A DNA stretch of 64,000 nucleotides from Gammaproteobacteria bacterium (GTDB taxonomy: Bacteria; Pseudomonadota; Gammaproteobacteria; Steroidobacterales; Steroidobacteraceae), in assembly GCA_947452065.1 (NCBI GenBank), contig CANGBB010000001.1, forward strand, positions 496,001-560,000, written 5' to 3'. Below, piece by piece: positions 8,703 through 18,551 of this stretch. The stretch's first letter is position 1. Each line of letters opens with the position of its first letter. The position numbers and the translations under genes are program-made. Under the pieces are notes generated by a model that saw only the letters and a list, made by a program, of their open reading frames with translations, had not been told where the DNA came from and ran no database searches.

Positions 8703-8834
8703 ATGAGCAGTAATTTTTCACAACCGCCTCAAATTCAGCCCCGGAACCGCCATAATGCGCGTCCTGTGCTTGCGGGTGCCCTGCTGCCCGTAGGACTGCT
8801 GCTGCCGGTAAACGGCAGCCGGCGCGGGAGTTGA
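8703..8834 (+). CDS. ilv-leu operon leader peptide (attenuation)
   Basis: A 43-residue ORF, ATG start with AAGG about 7 nt upstream, TGA stop. Nine of the 15 residues from 22 to 36 are branched-chain (V22, L23, L27, L28, V30, L32, L33, L34, V36). The run overlaps a hairpin (8801-8819), and an intrinsic terminator follows 40 nt after the stop, before ilvC. This is the layout of ribosome-mediated attenuation: shortage of Leu- or Val-tRNA stalls the ribosome on the leader and lets transcription proceed into ilvC. The peptide itself probably has no other function. It is not similar in sequence to the E. coli ilvL or leuL peptides as I recall them. Confidence 0.75.
   Translation: MSSNFSQPPQIQPRNRHNARPVLAGALLPVGLLLPVNGSRRGS
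8801..8819 (+). promoter_or_regulatory. Leader hairpin overlapping the Leu/Val control codons
   Basis: GCTGCCG (8801-8807) pairs perfectly with CGGCAGC (8813-8819) around a 5-nt loop. It lies over the last Leu and Val codons of the leader peptide, where the 1:2 pause structure of an attenuator is expected. I could not identify a convincing competing antiterminator helix by eye. Confidence 0.5.
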
Positions 8835-8873
8835 ATGCGTAGCCAATACTGAAATCCGCCACGCAGACACCAG

Positions 8874-8912
8874 AACCCCGCTCCGGCCACCGCAGCGGGG
8901 TTCTTCGTTTTT
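8874..8912 (+). terminator. Intrinsic terminator (attenuator) upstream of ilvC
   Basis: AACCCCGCT (8874-8882) pairs perfectly with AGCGGGGTT (8894-8902) across an 11-nt loop and is followed by CTTCGTTTTT. It sits between the leader peptide and ilvC on the coding strand, so read-through must be regulated for the operon to be expressed. Confidence 0.85.
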
Positions 8913-8958
8913 GGATTGCCGTTGGGTTTAGGGAACGTTTTTTACTGGAGTATCGAAG

Positions 8959-9951
8959 ATGCATTTGTATTCGCAGAAAGATGTCGACAAGAAGGCCCTG
9001 AAGGGTGCGCTGATCGCCGTACTGGGTTATGGCAGCCAGGGACGCGCCCATGCGCTGAATCTCAAGGACAGCGGCTTCAAGGTCGTCGTCGGCGTCCGCA
9101 AGGGTGGCAACGGCTGGACGCAGGCCAAGCGTGACGGACTCACCGTGGCGGAACCGCTCAAGGCCGTCGCCGGAGCCGATCTGGTTGCGATGCTGGTGCC
9201 GGATCTGGCCCAGAAGTCCCTGTACAACGAGATCAAAGACGCTCTCAAGCAGAATGCTGTGCTGCTCTTCGCCCACGGCTTCAATGTGCACTTCAAGCAG
9301 ATCAAGCCGCGCAAGGATCTGGATGTCGTCCTGATCGCGCCGAAGGGCCCGGGCGGGCTCGTGCGCCGTCAGTATCAGCAGGGTCGCGGCGTTCCCTGCC
9401 TGATTGCCGTGGCGCAGGACGTCACGCGTAAGGCGCATGCCAAGGCCCTCGCCTATGCCGATGGCATCGGTGGTACCCGCGGCGGCGTGCTGGATACGAC
9501 CTTTGCTGAAGAGACCGAGACCGATCTGTTCGGCGAGCAGGCCGTGCTGTGCGGCGGCGCCACCGAGCTGGTGGTCAAGGGCTTCGAGACGCTGGTCGAG
9601 GCCGGCTATCAGCCTGAGGTCGCCTACTACGAATGTCTGCACGAACTGAAGCTGATTGTTGACCTGCTGCATGAAGGCGGTTTGGCCCGTATGCACAAGT
9701 ACATCAGCGACACGGCGCGCTATGGCGATCTGACGCGCGGTCCTCGCGTGGTGAACAAGGCCACGAAGAAGGAAATGCGCAAGATCCTGGAGGAAATCCA
9801 GACCGGCAAGTTTGCCCGCCAGTGGATCCGCGAGAGCGAGTCCGGCGGCAAGAAGTACAAGCGCATGCTGAAGACGGACATGAATCACCAGATCGAGCGC
9901 GTCGGCACCAAGCTCCGCGCGCGCATGCCCTGGTTGCAGGAATCCCGCTAG
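8959..9951 (+). CDS. ilvC: Ketol-acid reductoisomerase (NADP+), class I
   Basis: IlvC isomerises and reduces acetolactate and acetohydroxybutyrate in valine and isoleucine synthesis, using Mg2+ and NADPH. The 330-residue length is that of short class I enzymes. The N-terminal Rossmann motif is [17 protein letters not shown] (around residue 24-40), and the C-terminal knotted domain carries [22 protein letters not shown] and [14 protein letters not shown] with the acidic metal ligands. It is the first structural gene after the attenuator and 12 bp before leuA. The acetolactate synthase genes are not in this window. Confidence 0.97.
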   Translation: MHLYSQKDVDKKALKGALIAVLGYGSQGRAHALNLKDSGFKVVVGVRKGGNGWTQAKRDGLTVAEPLKAVAGADLVAMLVPDLAQKSLYNEIKDALKQNAVLLFAHGFNVHFKQIKPRKDLDVVLIAPKGPGGLVRRQYQQGRGVPCLIAVAQDVTRKAHAKALAYADGIGGTRGGVLDTTFAEETETDLFGEQAVLCGGATELVVKGFETLVEAGYQPEVAYYECLHELKLIVDLLHEGGLARMHKYISDTARYGDLTRGPRVVNKATKKEMRKILEEIQTGKFARQWIRESESGGKKYKRMLKTDMNHQIERVGTKLRARMPWLQESR

Positions 9952-9963
9952 TCAGGAGGCCAC

Positions 9964-11541
9964 ATGGAACCCCACCCCGATCGAGTATTGATTTTCGATA
10001 CCACTCTCCGCGACGGTGAGCAGTCGCCCGGCTGCAGCATGACGCAGCCGGAAAAGCTGCGCATGGCACGTGCGCTGGCTGAGCTGGGTGTCGATATCAT
10101 CGAGGCGGGGTTCCCCTGTGCATCTCGTGGCGACTGGGAGGCCGTCAACGCGGTCGCCCGCGAGGTGCAGGGGCCGATCATCGCGGGCCTGGCTCGCTGC
10201 GTTCGCGATGATATCGAGCTGGCGGCCAAGGCACTGAAGGATGCCGAGCGAAAGCGCATCCACGTGTTTCTGGCCACCAGCGCGATCCATCGCGAGTTCA
10301 AGCTGAACATGGCGCGGGAGGAGATCGTCCGTCGCGCCGTCGAGGGCGTGAAGATCGCGCGTGAATACTGCGACGACATCGAGTTCTCTCCTGAGGATGC
10401 CTCGCGCACGGAATTGGATTTCCTGGCCGAGGTAGTCGAAGCCGTGATCGAGGCCGGCGCAAGCACGGTCAACATTCCGGACACTGTGGGTTACACGGTG
10501 CCGGACGAATTCGGTGAGCTGTTCCGCTATCTCCGCCGCCACGTCCGCGGCATCGACAAAATTCGTCTCTCAGTTCACTGCCACGACGATCTCGGCATGG
10601 CCGTCGCCAATAGCCTGACCGCCGTGGCTGCCGGCGCACGCCAGATCGAGTGCACCATCAATGGCATTGGCGAACGCGCGGGCAACTGCTCGCTTGAAGA
10701 AGTGGTGATGGCGCTGGCGACACGCCAGCAGTTCTTCAAGCTCACCACCGGCGTGCAGACCAATCGTCTCTACCCGACCAGCCGGCTGCTCGCGAGCATC
10801 ACCGGACAGTCGATCCCGCGCAACAAGGCAATCGTCGGCGAGAACGCCTTCGCGCACGAGTCGGGCATCCATCAGCACGGCATGCTCAAGAACGCCTCGA
10901 CTTACGAAATCATGCGACCGGAATCAGTGGGCATGGCGCGTAGCGCGCTGGTGCTCGGCAAGCACAGCGGACGTCATGCTTTCCGTGATCGCGTCAAACA
11001 GTTGGGCTTTGAGCTCGACGAACAAGAATTGAACCGCGTCTTCGAGGAATTCAAGGCGCTGGCCGACAAGAAGAAAGAGCTCTTCGATGGTGACATCGAA
11101 GCGCTGGTGCTGCGGGCCGAGGGCGGCGCGCAGGGTCCCTGGTCGCTGGTCAGCCTCGACCTTGAAAGCCACAGTGGCACGCAGTGCAATGCCAAGGTCC
11201 GGCTGGAGCATATCGACGGGCGCATCGTCGAACATTTGGCCAGCGGCGATGGTCCCGTCGATGCCACGTACAAAGCTATCGAGCAGGCCACTGGCATCGC
11301 CGTGACCGTGCGCAAGTTCGAGGTGCATGCGGTCACCATTGGCGAGGATGCTCAAGGCGAAGCGGTGGTATACGCCGAGCAGAACGAACGGAGCTATCGC
11401 GGTTCAAGCGTCAGCACCAACATCATTGAGGCCAGCGGCAAAGCGCTGCTCGAGATCATCAACCGCATTGAACAATTGGCCCAGAGCCATGCGCGTTCCG
11501 GCGTCGATCGCCGGCCCGCTGCCGCCAGAGGCGGCCTGTAA
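9964..11541 (+). CDS. leuA: 2-isopropylmalate synthase
   Basis: LeuA condenses acetyl-CoA with 2-ketoisovalerate, the committed step to leucine. The 525-residue protein has an HMGL-type TIM barrel (about 1-280) with FDTTLRDGEQSPGCS at residues 11-25, the metal-binding SVHCHDDLGMAVANS (around 200) and GNCSLEEV. A C-terminal LeuA dimer/allosteric domain (about 390-510) follows, where leucine normally binds. A GGAGG Shine-Dalgarno precedes the ATG. The gene lies 12 bp after ilvC and is second in the operon, so leucine feedback on the enzyme and attenuation of the mRNA probably act together. Confidence 0.97.
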   Translation: MEPHPDRVLIFDTTLRDGEQSPGCSMTQPEKLRMARALAELGVDIIEAGFPCASRGDWEAVNAVAREVQGPIIAGLARCVRDDIELAAKALKDAERKRIHVFLATSAIHREFKLNMAREEIVRRAVEGVKIAREYCDDIEFSPEDASRTELDFLAEVVEAVIEAGASTVNIPDTVGYTVPDEFGELFRYLRRHVRGIDKIRLSVHCHDDLGMAVANSLTAVAAGARQIECTINGIGERAGNCSLEEVVMALATRQQFFKLTTGVQTNRLYPTSRLLASITGQSIPRNKAIVGENAFAHESGIHQHGMLKNASTYEIMRPESVGMARSALVLGKHSGRHAFRDRVKQLGFELDEQELNRVFEEFKALADKKKELFDGDIEALVLRAEGGAQGPWSLVSLDLESHSGTQCNAKVRLEHIDGRIVEHLASGDGPVDATYKAIEQATGIAVTVRKFEVHAVTIGEDAQGEAVVYAEQNERSYRGSSVSTNIIEASGKALLEIINRIEQLAQSHARSGVDRRPAAARGGL

Positions 11542-11562
11542 TCGAATTCCGAGGAGTCTGAA

Positions 11563-12522
11563 ATGCCCATTCCCGCGACACAATTCATCTGGTTCAACGG
11601 CAAGCTGGTGCAGTGGGAGAAGGCCACAGTGCATGTTTTATCGCATGCCCTGCACTACGGCTCTTCAGTGTTCGAGGGCGTGCGTGCCTACCAGACACAC
11701 AAGGGCGTGGCGATCTTCCGCTTGCGCGAGCACACGCGTCGTCTGTTTGATTCGGCCAAGATCTATCGCATCACCCTGCCCTACAGCCCCGAGCAAATCG
11801 ATGCCGCCTGCCGTGAAGTGGTCGCAGTTAATGGACTGAGCAAGGGCGCCTATATCCGCCCCATTGCCTTCCGCGGCTATGGCGAAATCGGTGTCGCCCC
11901 AAAGAATGAGCCACCGATCGATGTGGCAGTGGCCGCCTGGGAATGGGGCAAGTATCTGGGCAGCGAGAGCGAGGAACAGGGCGTGGATGTGTGCGTCTCT
12001 TCCTGGCAGCGCGTCGCACCCAACACCCTGCCCGCACTGGCCAAGGCCGGTGGCAACTACCTTTCGAGCCAGCTGATCAGCCTCGAAGCCAAGCGTCTTG
12101 GGTTCGCCGAAGGCATTGGTCTGGCGCCGGACGGCACCGTCAGCGAGGGTGCGGGCGAGAACTTGTTCGTGATCAAGGACGGTGTGATTCTGACGCCGGG
12201 CCTCGCGCATTCGGCACTGGCTGGCATCACGCGCGACACGGTCATCCGCCTGGCGCGTGAGCGTGGCTACGAGGTGCGTGAGGCCTCCATCCCGCGCGAG
12301 ATGCTCTATATCGCTGACGAACTCTTCTTCACTGGTACGGCTGCCGAAGTCACGCCGATTCGCTCGGTGGATCGTATTCAAGTAGGTGCTGGCCGGCGCG
12401 GCCCAATCACTCAGATTCTGCAGCAGGCGTTCTTTGGCCTGTTTAACGGCACCACCGAGGACAAACTTGGCTGGTTGGATCACGTCGACATGCAAGCCAA
12501 GCCGCAAGTCGTTGCAGGGTAA
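11563..12522 (+). CDS. ilvE: Branched-chain amino acid aminotransferase
   Basis: IlvE transfers the amino group from glutamate to the 2-keto acids of Val, Ile and Leu, using PLP. This 319-residue fold-type IV aminotransferase shows the N-terminal [20 protein letters not shown] (about 26-45), the PLP lysine in [12 protein letters not shown] (about 160-171), and [24 protein letters not shown]-like Shine-Dalgarno precedes the ATG. It sits between leuA and leuC, giving the operon the final transamination step for all three branched-chain amino acids. Confidence 0.95.
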   Translation: MPIPATQFIWFNGKLVQWEKATVHVLSHALHYGSSVFEGVRAYQTHKGVAIFRLREHTRRLFDSAKIYRITLPYSPEQIDAACREVVAVNGLSKGAYIRPIAFRGYGEIGVAPKNEPPIDVAVAAWEWGKYLGSESEEQGVDVCVSSWQRVAPNTLPALAKAGGNYLSSQLISLEAKRLGFAEGIGLAPDGTVSEGAGENLFVIKDGVILTPGLAHSALAGITRDTVIRLARERGYEVREASIPREMLYIADELFFTGTAAEVTPIRSVDRIQVGAGRRGPITQILQQAFFGLFNGTTEDKLGWLDHVDMQAKPQVVAG

Positions 12523-12527
12523 ATCGC

Positions 12528-13928
12528 ATGAAGACGATGTTTCAGAAAATCTGGGAGCGCCACGAGGTCGTCCCAGAGACTGCGGACACGCCGGCGGTGC
12601 TGTACATCGACCTGCACCTGATCCACGAGGTGACAACGCCGCAGGCGTTCACACTGCTGCGTGAGCGCGGACTGAAGGTGCGCCGCCCCGACCGCACCTT
12701 CGCAACCATGGATCATTCCACGCCCACGCGTACAGAACAGGTCTTTGGCGGCGTGCCATTTTCGATTGAGTCGGCCGCCAAACAGGTGCGTCAGCTGGAA
12801 ATCAACTGTCGCGACTTTGGAGTGGAGCTGCTGCATTTGCAGCATGACCAGCGCGGCATCGTGCACATCGTCGGTCCTGAACAGGGACTGACTCAACCGG
12901 GCAAGACTGTCGTCTGCGGGGACAGCCATACAAGCACTCACGGTGCTTTCGGCGCCCTCGCCTTCGGTATCGGCACCACCGAAGTGGGCCACGTGCTGGC
13001 CACGCAATGTCTGTTGCAGCGTCGACCCAGCACCTTCGCCATCAATGTCAGCGGCAAGCTGGCCTCTGGCGTCAGCGCCAAGGACATGATCCTCGCGATC
13101 ATCGGTGAGATTGGCGTGTCCGGTGGCACCGGTTCGGTGATCGAGTATCGCGGCAGCGCGGTGCAGGCGCTGTCGATGGACGAGCGCATGACGGTCTGCA
13201 ATATGTCTATCGAGGCTGGCGCGCGCGCCGGGCTGATTGCGCCGGATGATACGACCTTCGCTTATCTGGAGCGTACGCCGCGTGCGCCGAAGGGATCTGA
13301 CTGGACCCGCGCGCTGGCTGATTGGCGCACTCTCCCCTCAGACTCGGGCGCGAAGTTTGATCGCGAGATCACTCTCGACGGTCATCACATCGAACCGATG
13401 ATCACCTACGGGACCCATCCCGGCATGGTGATTCCAGTTAGCGGCACTGTCCCGGTGAAGCGCAATGACCCAGTCTTTGACAAGGCACTGGCCTACATGG
13501 GCCTGCAGCCGGGTCAACCGATCCGCGAACAGCCAATCAATGTCGTATTCATTGGAAGCTGCACCAACGGACGTTTGGAAGATCTGCGCGCCGCAGCCAG
13601 CGTTTTGCGCGGCCACAAGGTGGCCTCAGGCGTGCGAATGTTGGTCGTGCCAGGCTCACAGCCCGTCAAGCGCGCAGCGGAGGCCGAAGGGCTGGATCGG
13701 ATCTTTACCGAAGCGGGTGCGGAGTGGCGCGAGTCCGGCTGCTCGATGTGCATCGGCATGAACGGCGATAACGTCGGCCGCGGCCAGTACAGCGTGAGCA
13801 CCAGCAACCGCAATTTTGAAGGCCGTCAGGGCCAAGGCGCCCGGACCTTGCTCGCCAGTCCCTTAACCGCAGCGGCCTCGGCCGTTCGCGGCCGGGTAAC
13901 TGATGCGCGCGAGTTGCTCAACGGCTGA
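12528..13928 (+). CDS. leuC: 3-isopropylmalate dehydratase, large subunit
   Basis: LeuC carries the [4Fe-4S] cluster that isomerises 2- to 3-isopropylmalate via isopropylmaleate, in complex with LeuD. The 466-residue protein has the aconitase-family motifs [24 protein letters not shown] (residues about 128-151, quoted in parts: [10 protein letters not shown] and GIGTTE) and the cluster cysteines in [14 protein letters not shown] (about 345) and [10 protein letters not shown] (about 405). It starts 5 bp after ilvE and precedes leuD by 26 bp. Confidence 0.97.
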   Translation: MKTMFQKIWERHEVVPETADTPAVLYIDLHLIHEVTTPQAFTLLRERGLKVRRPDRTFATMDHSTPTRTEQVFGGVPFSIESAAKQVRQLEINCRDFGVELLHLQHDQRGIVHIVGPEQGLTQPGKTVVCGDSHTSTHGAFGALAFGIGTTEVGHVLATQCLLQRRPSTFAINVSGKLASGVSAKDMILAIIGEIGVSGGTGSVIEYRGSAVQALSMDERMTVCNMSIEAGARAGLIAPDDTTFAYLERTPRAPKGSDWTRALADWRTLPSDSGAKFDREITLDGHHIEPMITYGTHPGMVIPVSGTVPVKRNDPVFDKALAYMGLQPGQPIREQPINVVFIGSCTNGRLEDLRAAASVLRGHKVASGVRMLVVPGSQPVKRAAEAEGLDRIFTEAGAEWRESGCSMCIGMNGDNVGRGQYSVSTSNRNFEGRQGQGARTLLASPLTAAASAVRGRVTDARELLNG

Positions 13929-13954
13929 AACACTGAACACGAGGCATCGACTCC

Positions 13955-14530
13955 GTGGAACCCATAAAGCAGATCCGTAGCCGCACTGCCGTGCTGCCCT
14001 ATACCAACATCGATACCGACCAGATTATCCCGGCACGGTTTCTGACGACCACTTCGCGCGCAGGCTTGGGCGCATCGCTGTTCGCTGACTGGCGCTACGA
14101 CGAACAGGGCACACCCAAGGCGGACTTTCCGCTGAATCAGTCGGCAACACAGGGCTGCCGGGTACTGGTGGCCGGGCGCAATATCGGCTGCGGCTCATCG
14201 CGCGAACATGCGCCGTGGGCCCTGCTCGATTACGGCTTTCAGGCGGTAATCAGCACTGAGATCGCGGACATCTTCCGCAACAATTCACTTAAGAACGGAC
14301 TGTTGCCAGTTGTGGTCGACGAGGCCACGGCGACTTGGCTGCTGGCCAACCCCGGCGTCGAGGTGACCATTGATCTGGAGAGCGGAACCTTGGGCTTGCC
14401 GGATGGCAAGAAGGTTCCCTTTCCGCTTGAGGGTTTCGCGCGCTATTGCCTGATGAATGGTGTCGACGAACTGGGCTTTCTGCTCTCGCGCGATGCCGCC
14501 ATCAGCACCTACGAAAAGGCTCACGCATGA
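13955..14530 (+). CDS. leuD: 3-isopropylmalate dehydratase, small subunit
   Basis: The swivel-domain partner of LeuC. The 191-residue protein begins at GTG (13955) and contains [13 protein letters not shown] (about 13-25) and [21 protein letters not shown] (in parts: [15 protein letters not shown], about 70-85), hallmarks of LeuD. The stop codon overlaps the leuB start in an ATGA arrangement, which suggests translational coupling. A GAGG-like Shine-Dalgarno lies about 10 nt before the GTG. Confidence 0.96.
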   Translation: MEPIKQIRSRTAVLPYTNIDTDQIIPARFLTTTSRAGLGASLFADWRYDEQGTPKADFPLNQSATQGCRVLVAGRNIGCGSSREHAPWALLDYGFQAVISTEIADIFRNNSLKNGLLPVVVDEATATWLLANPGVEVTIDLESGTLGLPDGKKVPFPLEGFARYCLMNGVDELGFLLSRDAAISTYEKAHA

Positions 14531-15612
14531 AGGCGCGTATTGCAGTCATCGGCGGCGACGGTATCGGTCCGGAAGTCACGGCCGAAGCTGTGCGGGTCCT
14601 GCGCCGTGTCGCACAGCACCGTGGCCACGACTTCACGCTCACCGAAAGGCCTTTCGGCGGCATCGCAATCGATCAGACCGGCGACCCTCTTCCGGCCGAT
14701 ACGTTGAGCGAGTGTCTGGCGGCGGATGCGGTGTTGCTCGGGGCGATCGGCGGGCCGAAGTGGTCGGATCCGAAGGCCAAGGTGCGTCCTGAACAGGGGC
14801 TTTTGCGGCTGCGAAAGGAACTTGGCGTCTACGCTAATCTGCGTCCGGTACGCCTGCACCCTGCGCTGCGCGATGCCTCAACACTCAAGCCTGAAGTACT
14901 CGACGGCGTTGACCTAATCTTCGTTCGCGAACTGATCGGCGGCATTTATTTTGGCGCCAAGACCCGCACTGCAACTGATGCAACGGATCTATGCAGTTAC
15001 TCCGTACCCGAAATCGAACGCATCGTACGTGTGGCCGCGAAACTGGCGCGCGCTCGCAGCGGACGACTCATGTCCATCGACAAAGCGAATGTGCTCGAAA
15101 CATCGCGTCTTTGGCGCGAAGTCTGCACTCGCGTGATGAAGGAAGAATTTCCTGACGTAAAGCTGGAGCACCAGCTGGTGGATTCGGCCGCCATGTTGCT
15201 CATCCGCAAGCCGCGCGATATCGATGTGGCCGTGACCGAAAACATGTTCGGTGACATCCTCACCGATGAGGCGTCGATGCTCGCCGGTTCGCTCGGTCTC
15301 CTGCCCTCAGCCTCGCTGGGCGATGGCAACCGCGGTCTTTATGAGCCGATTCATGGATCGGCACCCGACATCGCTGGCCAAGGCATCGCCAACCCTGCTG
15401 GCGCGATTCTCAGTGCGGCGCTCCTGTTGCGTCACTCGCTCGGACTGGAAGCCGAAGCCGTCGCCGTGGAGAAGGCCGTCGCTCAGGTACTGGCCGATGG
15501 CGTGCGCACACCGGACATCGCAGTGCCGGGTACTGCGCCCGCCAGTACCGCCGATGTCGGTGCAGCCGTGTGCGCTGCACTGGATCGGCTGCTCACGGCC
15601 AATAAGGGTTAA
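14527..15612 (+). CDS. leuB: 3-isopropylmalate dehydrogenase
   Basis: LeuB oxidises and decarboxylates 3-isopropylmalate with NAD+ to 2-ketoisocaproate. I place the start at the ATG at 14527, overlapping leuD by 4 nt, because the protein then begins [17 protein letters not shown] like other LeuB proteins; an upstream in-frame start at 14446 would add 27 unrelated residues. The 361-residue product contains [26 protein letters not shown] and the NAD-site [20 protein letters not shown] (C-terminal third). It is the last leucine gene of the operon. Confidence 0.96.
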   Translation: MKARIAVIGGDGIGPEVTAEAVRVLRRVAQHRGHDFTLTERPFGGIAIDQTGDPLPADTLSECLAADAVLLGAIGGPKWSDPKAKVRPEQGLLRLRKELGVYANLRPVRLHPALRDASTLKPEVLDGVDLIFVRELIGGIYFGAKTRTATDATDLCSYSVPEIERIVRVAAKLARARSGRLMSIDKANVLETSRLWREVCTRVMKEEFPDVKLEHQLVDSAAMLLIRKPRDIDVAVTENMFGDILTDEASMLAGSLGLLPSASLGDGNRGLYEPIHGSAPDIAGQGIANPAGAILSAALLLRHSLGLEAEAVAVEKAVAQVLADGVRTPDIAVPGTAPASTADVGAAVCAALDRLLTANKG

Positions 15613-16932
15613 GTGACGATGGCCGAAGCGGATACCCGGCTCGGCAATCGCATCCTGCTCGGATTGGCCTGCGGTGCGCTGGCCGCACTATTGGTCCATG
15701 CGCTTGCGGGCTGGGTGCCCGGACTGTTGCCAGCCGCGACCTGGCTGGCGACAACGGTGCTCGAGCCATTCGGGCAAATATTCCTGCGGCTGCTATTTTT
15801 TGTCGTCATACCGCTGGTCTTCTGTTCCCTCGCCCACGGCGTGCTGCAACTCGGAGATATGCGAAGCCTGGGCCGCCTCGCCAGTCGCACTTTCTTGATG
15901 TTTTTTCTGAACATGGCCATTGCCACTCTGCTTGGCCTGCTGATGATGAATCTGCTCGTGCCCGGGCATGCGCTGCCAGAAGCTCTGCGGGTGCAATTGA
16001 TCGGTGAATACGGCGGAGCCGCCAAAGCGGCCATCCAGCGTCATACCGACAATCCCGGGCTAACGCCGGCCACGCTGGTCGACATGTTCCTGCCACGCAA
16101 TCTGTTCGCCGCCTTCATTGGCACTGATCGCAAGGCACTGGGTGATGTCCTGCCACTGATCGTCTTTGCGGTGCTGGTGGGTATCGCTGGCACACGACTG
16201 GCGCAGAATCGTCAGACACAGCTTCGCGACGCGCTGGAAAGCATCACCGAGCTCATGACGGGCATTGTGCATCTAGCGCTGAAGCTGGCACCGTACGCCG
16301 TGCCGGCACTGATTTTCAGTGTGGTGGTGCGTGTGGGACCCCAGCTGCTGGTAGCGCTGGGTCTGTTCGTGGTCGGCTGTGTCACGGTGCTGCTGCTCCA
16401 TCTGTTCGGCACCATGAGCCTGTGGCTGAAACTTTGGGCGCGCGTCCCGCCACTGCAATTCTTCCGCACCATTCGCACCGTTCTGATCACGGCCTTCACC
16501 ACCAGTTCCAGCAATGCGACGCTGCCCGCGGCGCTCGCTGTCGCCCGCGGCCCGCTTGCCATCCGCCCACAAACAGCGGGCTTCGTGCTGCCTCTGGGGA
16601 CGACGATGAACATGAGCGGCACCGCACTCTACGAGGGTTGCGTGGTGCTATTCGTAGCGCAGGTATTTGGTGTCGAGCTGAGTCTGCTATCGCAGCTGAC
16701 GCTGCTGGTGCTCGCCGTATTGAGCGCCGTAGCAGTTGCCGGGATCCCGGGCGGATCGCTGCCGCTGATTGCAGGACTGCTGATCAGCTTTGGCATCCCG
16801 CCCGAGGGCATTGGCATCATTCTCGGTGTGGACAGGCTGCTCGACATGACCCGTACGATGGTCAATGTCGGCTGCGATCTTGTGACCTGTCAGATCGTCG
16901 ATCGGGACCGGTCCATCACCGGTCCCGCCTAA
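15613..16932 (+). CDS. Dicarboxylate/amino acid:cation symporter (SDF family)
   Basis: A 439-residue inner-membrane carrier of the DAACS/SDF family (GltP/DctA-like), which co-transports glutamate, aspartate or C4-dicarboxylates with protons or sodium. It has about eight long helices and the family motifs TTSSSNATLPAAL (about 296-308) as the serine-rich reentrant loop, PLGTTMNMSGTALYEG (about 328-343) and DRLLDMTRTMVNVGCDL (about 407-423). The start codon is GTG, immediately after the leuB TAA; an in-frame ATG lies six bases on. Following leuB with no gap, it is probably part of the ilv-leu operon and could supply glutamate for IlvE transamination, which is inference. Confidence 0.88.
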   Translation: MTMAEADTRLGNRILLGLACGALAALLVHALAGWVPGLLPAATWLATTVLEPFGQIFLRLLFFVVIPLVFCSLAHGVLQLGDMRSLGRLASRTFLMFFLNMAIATLLGLLMMNLLVPGHALPEALRVQLIGEYGGAAKAAIQRHTDNPGLTPATLVDMFLPRNLFAAFIGTDRKALGDVLPLIVFAVLVGIAGTRLAQNRQTQLRDALESITELMTGIVHLALKLAPYAVPALIFSVVVRVGPQLLVALGLFVVGCVTVLLLHLFGTMSLWLKLWARVPPLQFFRTIRTVLITAFTTSSSNATLPAALAVARGPLAIRPQTAGFVLPLGTTMNMSGTALYEGCVVLFVAQVFGVELSLLSQLTLLVLAVLSAVAVAGIPGGSLPLIAGLLISFGIPPEGIGIILGVDRLLDMTRTMVNVGCDLVTCQIVDRDRSITGPA

Positions 16933-16942
16933 GAAAATCTCG

Positions 16943-18463
16943 TCAGGCTGTCACCACCGGGATTTTCCCGATCTTCGCGCGCCACTCCTTCGGCCCGCTT
17001 TCGTGCACAGACGTGCCGCTCGAGTCCACGGCAACCGTGACCGGCATGTCCTTCACGTTGAACTCGTAGATGGCCTCCATCCCGAGATCGGCGAAGCCCA
17101 CGACCTTGGCTGACTTGATGGCCTTGGCGACGAGATAGGCCGCACCGCCCACCGCCATCAGGTAAGCAGACTTGTTGTCCTTGATCGCCTCAATCGCCAC
17201 CGGTCCGCGCTCGGACTTGCCGATCATGGAGATGAGCCCGGTTTTCTCCAACATCATGCGCGTGAACTTATCCATGCGCGTGGCGGTAGTAGGACCGGCG
17301 GGACCGACCACCTCATCGCGTACCGGATCCACCGGACCGACGTAATAGATCACGCGGTTGGTGAAATCCACCGGCAGCGGCTCGCCTTTGGCCAGCATAT
17401 CGGCAATGCGCTTGTGCGCCGCGTCGCGACCAGTGAGCATGCGGCCCGAGAGCAGCAACTTCTGACCCGGCTTCCAACTCGCCACCTCGGCCTTGGTCAG
17501 GGTATCCAGATTCACTGCGGTGGCCGACTTGGTGTCCGGCGTCCAAGTCACCGCCGGCCAGTCGCCGAGATTCGGCGGCTGAAGTTTGGCGGGGCCAGAG
17601 CCATCAAGCTCGAAATGCACATGGCGCGTAGCGGCGCAGTTTGGAATCAATGCCACCGGCAGATTGGCTGCATGCGTGGGATAGTCGAGCACCTTCACAT
17701 CCAGCACGGTTGTGAGCCCACCCAAACCCTGCGCGCCGATACCCAGCGCATTGACCTTCTCGAACAGTTCCAGGCGCAGTTCTTCGGCGCGCGTCTTGGC
17801 ACCACGGGCCTTGAGTTCATGGATGTCCACAGGCGCCATGATCGACTCCTTGGCCAGCAGCATCGCCTTTTCCGGCGTGCCACCGATGCCGATGCCAAGG
17901 ATGCCGGGCGGACACCAGCCCGCGCCCATGGTCGGCACGGTCTTGAGCACCCACTCCACCAGATCATCGGAGGGGTTCAGCATGGCGAACTTGGCCTTCG
18001 CTTCCGAACCGCCACCCTTGGCCGCACAGATCACCTCGACATGATCGCCCGGCACGATCTCGTAATGCACTACGGCTGGCGTGTTGTCCTTGGTGCTGCG
18101 GCGCTTGCCGGCAGGATCGGCCAGCACCGAAGCGCGCAGCGGATTGTCCTTGTCCAGATAGGCACGCCGCACACCCTCATCGACCATTTCCTGAACGCTC
18201 ATCGTGGCATCCCAGCGAACGTTCATGCCCACTTTCAGAAACACCAGCGCGATGCCGGTGTCCTGGCAGATGGGTCGATGCCCTTCAGCACTCATGCGGC
18301 TGTTCGTAAGGATCTGCGCGATGGCGTCTTTGGCCGCCGGAGACTGCTCGCGTTCGTAGGCCTCGCCCAGCGCACGGATGTAGTCCACCGGATGGTAGTA
18401 ACTGATGAACTGGAAGGCGTCGGCAATGGACTGGATCAGGTCAGCCTGCTTGATCGTGCTCAT
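16943..18463 (-). CDS. Class I (iron-sulfur) fumarate hydratase
   Basis: The oxygen-sensitive 4Fe-4S fumarase interconverts fumarate and malate in the TCA cycle. The 506-residue single-chain protein has the alpha domain (about 1-285) with GHRPICQDTGIALVFLK, AKGGGSEAKAKFAML and GIGGTPEKAMLLAKES, and the beta domain (about 320-506) with LSGRMLTGRDAAHKRI and YYVGPVDP. It is convergent with the symporter gene (10 bp apart). I leave the symbol blank since fumA and fumB cannot be told apart here. Confidence 0.94.
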   Translation of the reverse strand: MSTIKQADLIQSIADAFQFISYYHPVDYIRALGEAYEREQSPAAKDAIAQILTNSRMSAEGHRPICQDTGIALVFLKVGMNVRWDATMSVQEMVDEGVRRAYLDKDNPLRASVLADPAGKRRSTKDNTPAVVHYEIVPGDHVEVICAAKGGGSEAKAKFAMLNPSDDLVEWVLKTVPTMGAGWCPPGILGIGIGGTPEKAMLLAKESIMAPVDIHELKARGAKTRAEELRLELFEKVNALGIGAQGLGGLTTVLDVKVLDYPTHAANLPVALIPNCAATRHVHFELDGSGPAKLQPPNLGDWPAVTWTPDTKSATAVNLDTLTKAEVASWKPGQKLLLSGRMLTGRDAAHKRIADMLAKGEPLPVDFTNRVIYYVGPVDPVRDEVVGPAGPTTATRMDKFTRMMLEKTGLISMIGKSERGPVAIEAIKDNKSAYLMAVGGAAYLVAKAIKSAKVVGFADLGMEAIYEFNVKDMPVTVAVDSSGTSVHESGPKEWRAKIGKIPVVTA

Positions 18464-18551
18464 GCATCCTCGGGAGGGGTCTGGCGAAGTGCCGTTCTAG
18501 AATCGAATTTTGCGCACTTTGCGCTCGCCGGTCCAGATCGGCGGATCAACT

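Noticed and set aside
8701-9888. Long minus-strand ORF (395 codons) through the leader region and ilvC
   Set aside because: It is the antisense of ilvC, with no recognisable domain, and ilvC is certain. Long antisense ORFs are expected in GC-rich DNA.
11665-12636. 323-codon minus-strand ORF opposite ilvE
   Set aside because: No start context or conserved motif; ilvE motifs are clear on the plus strand.
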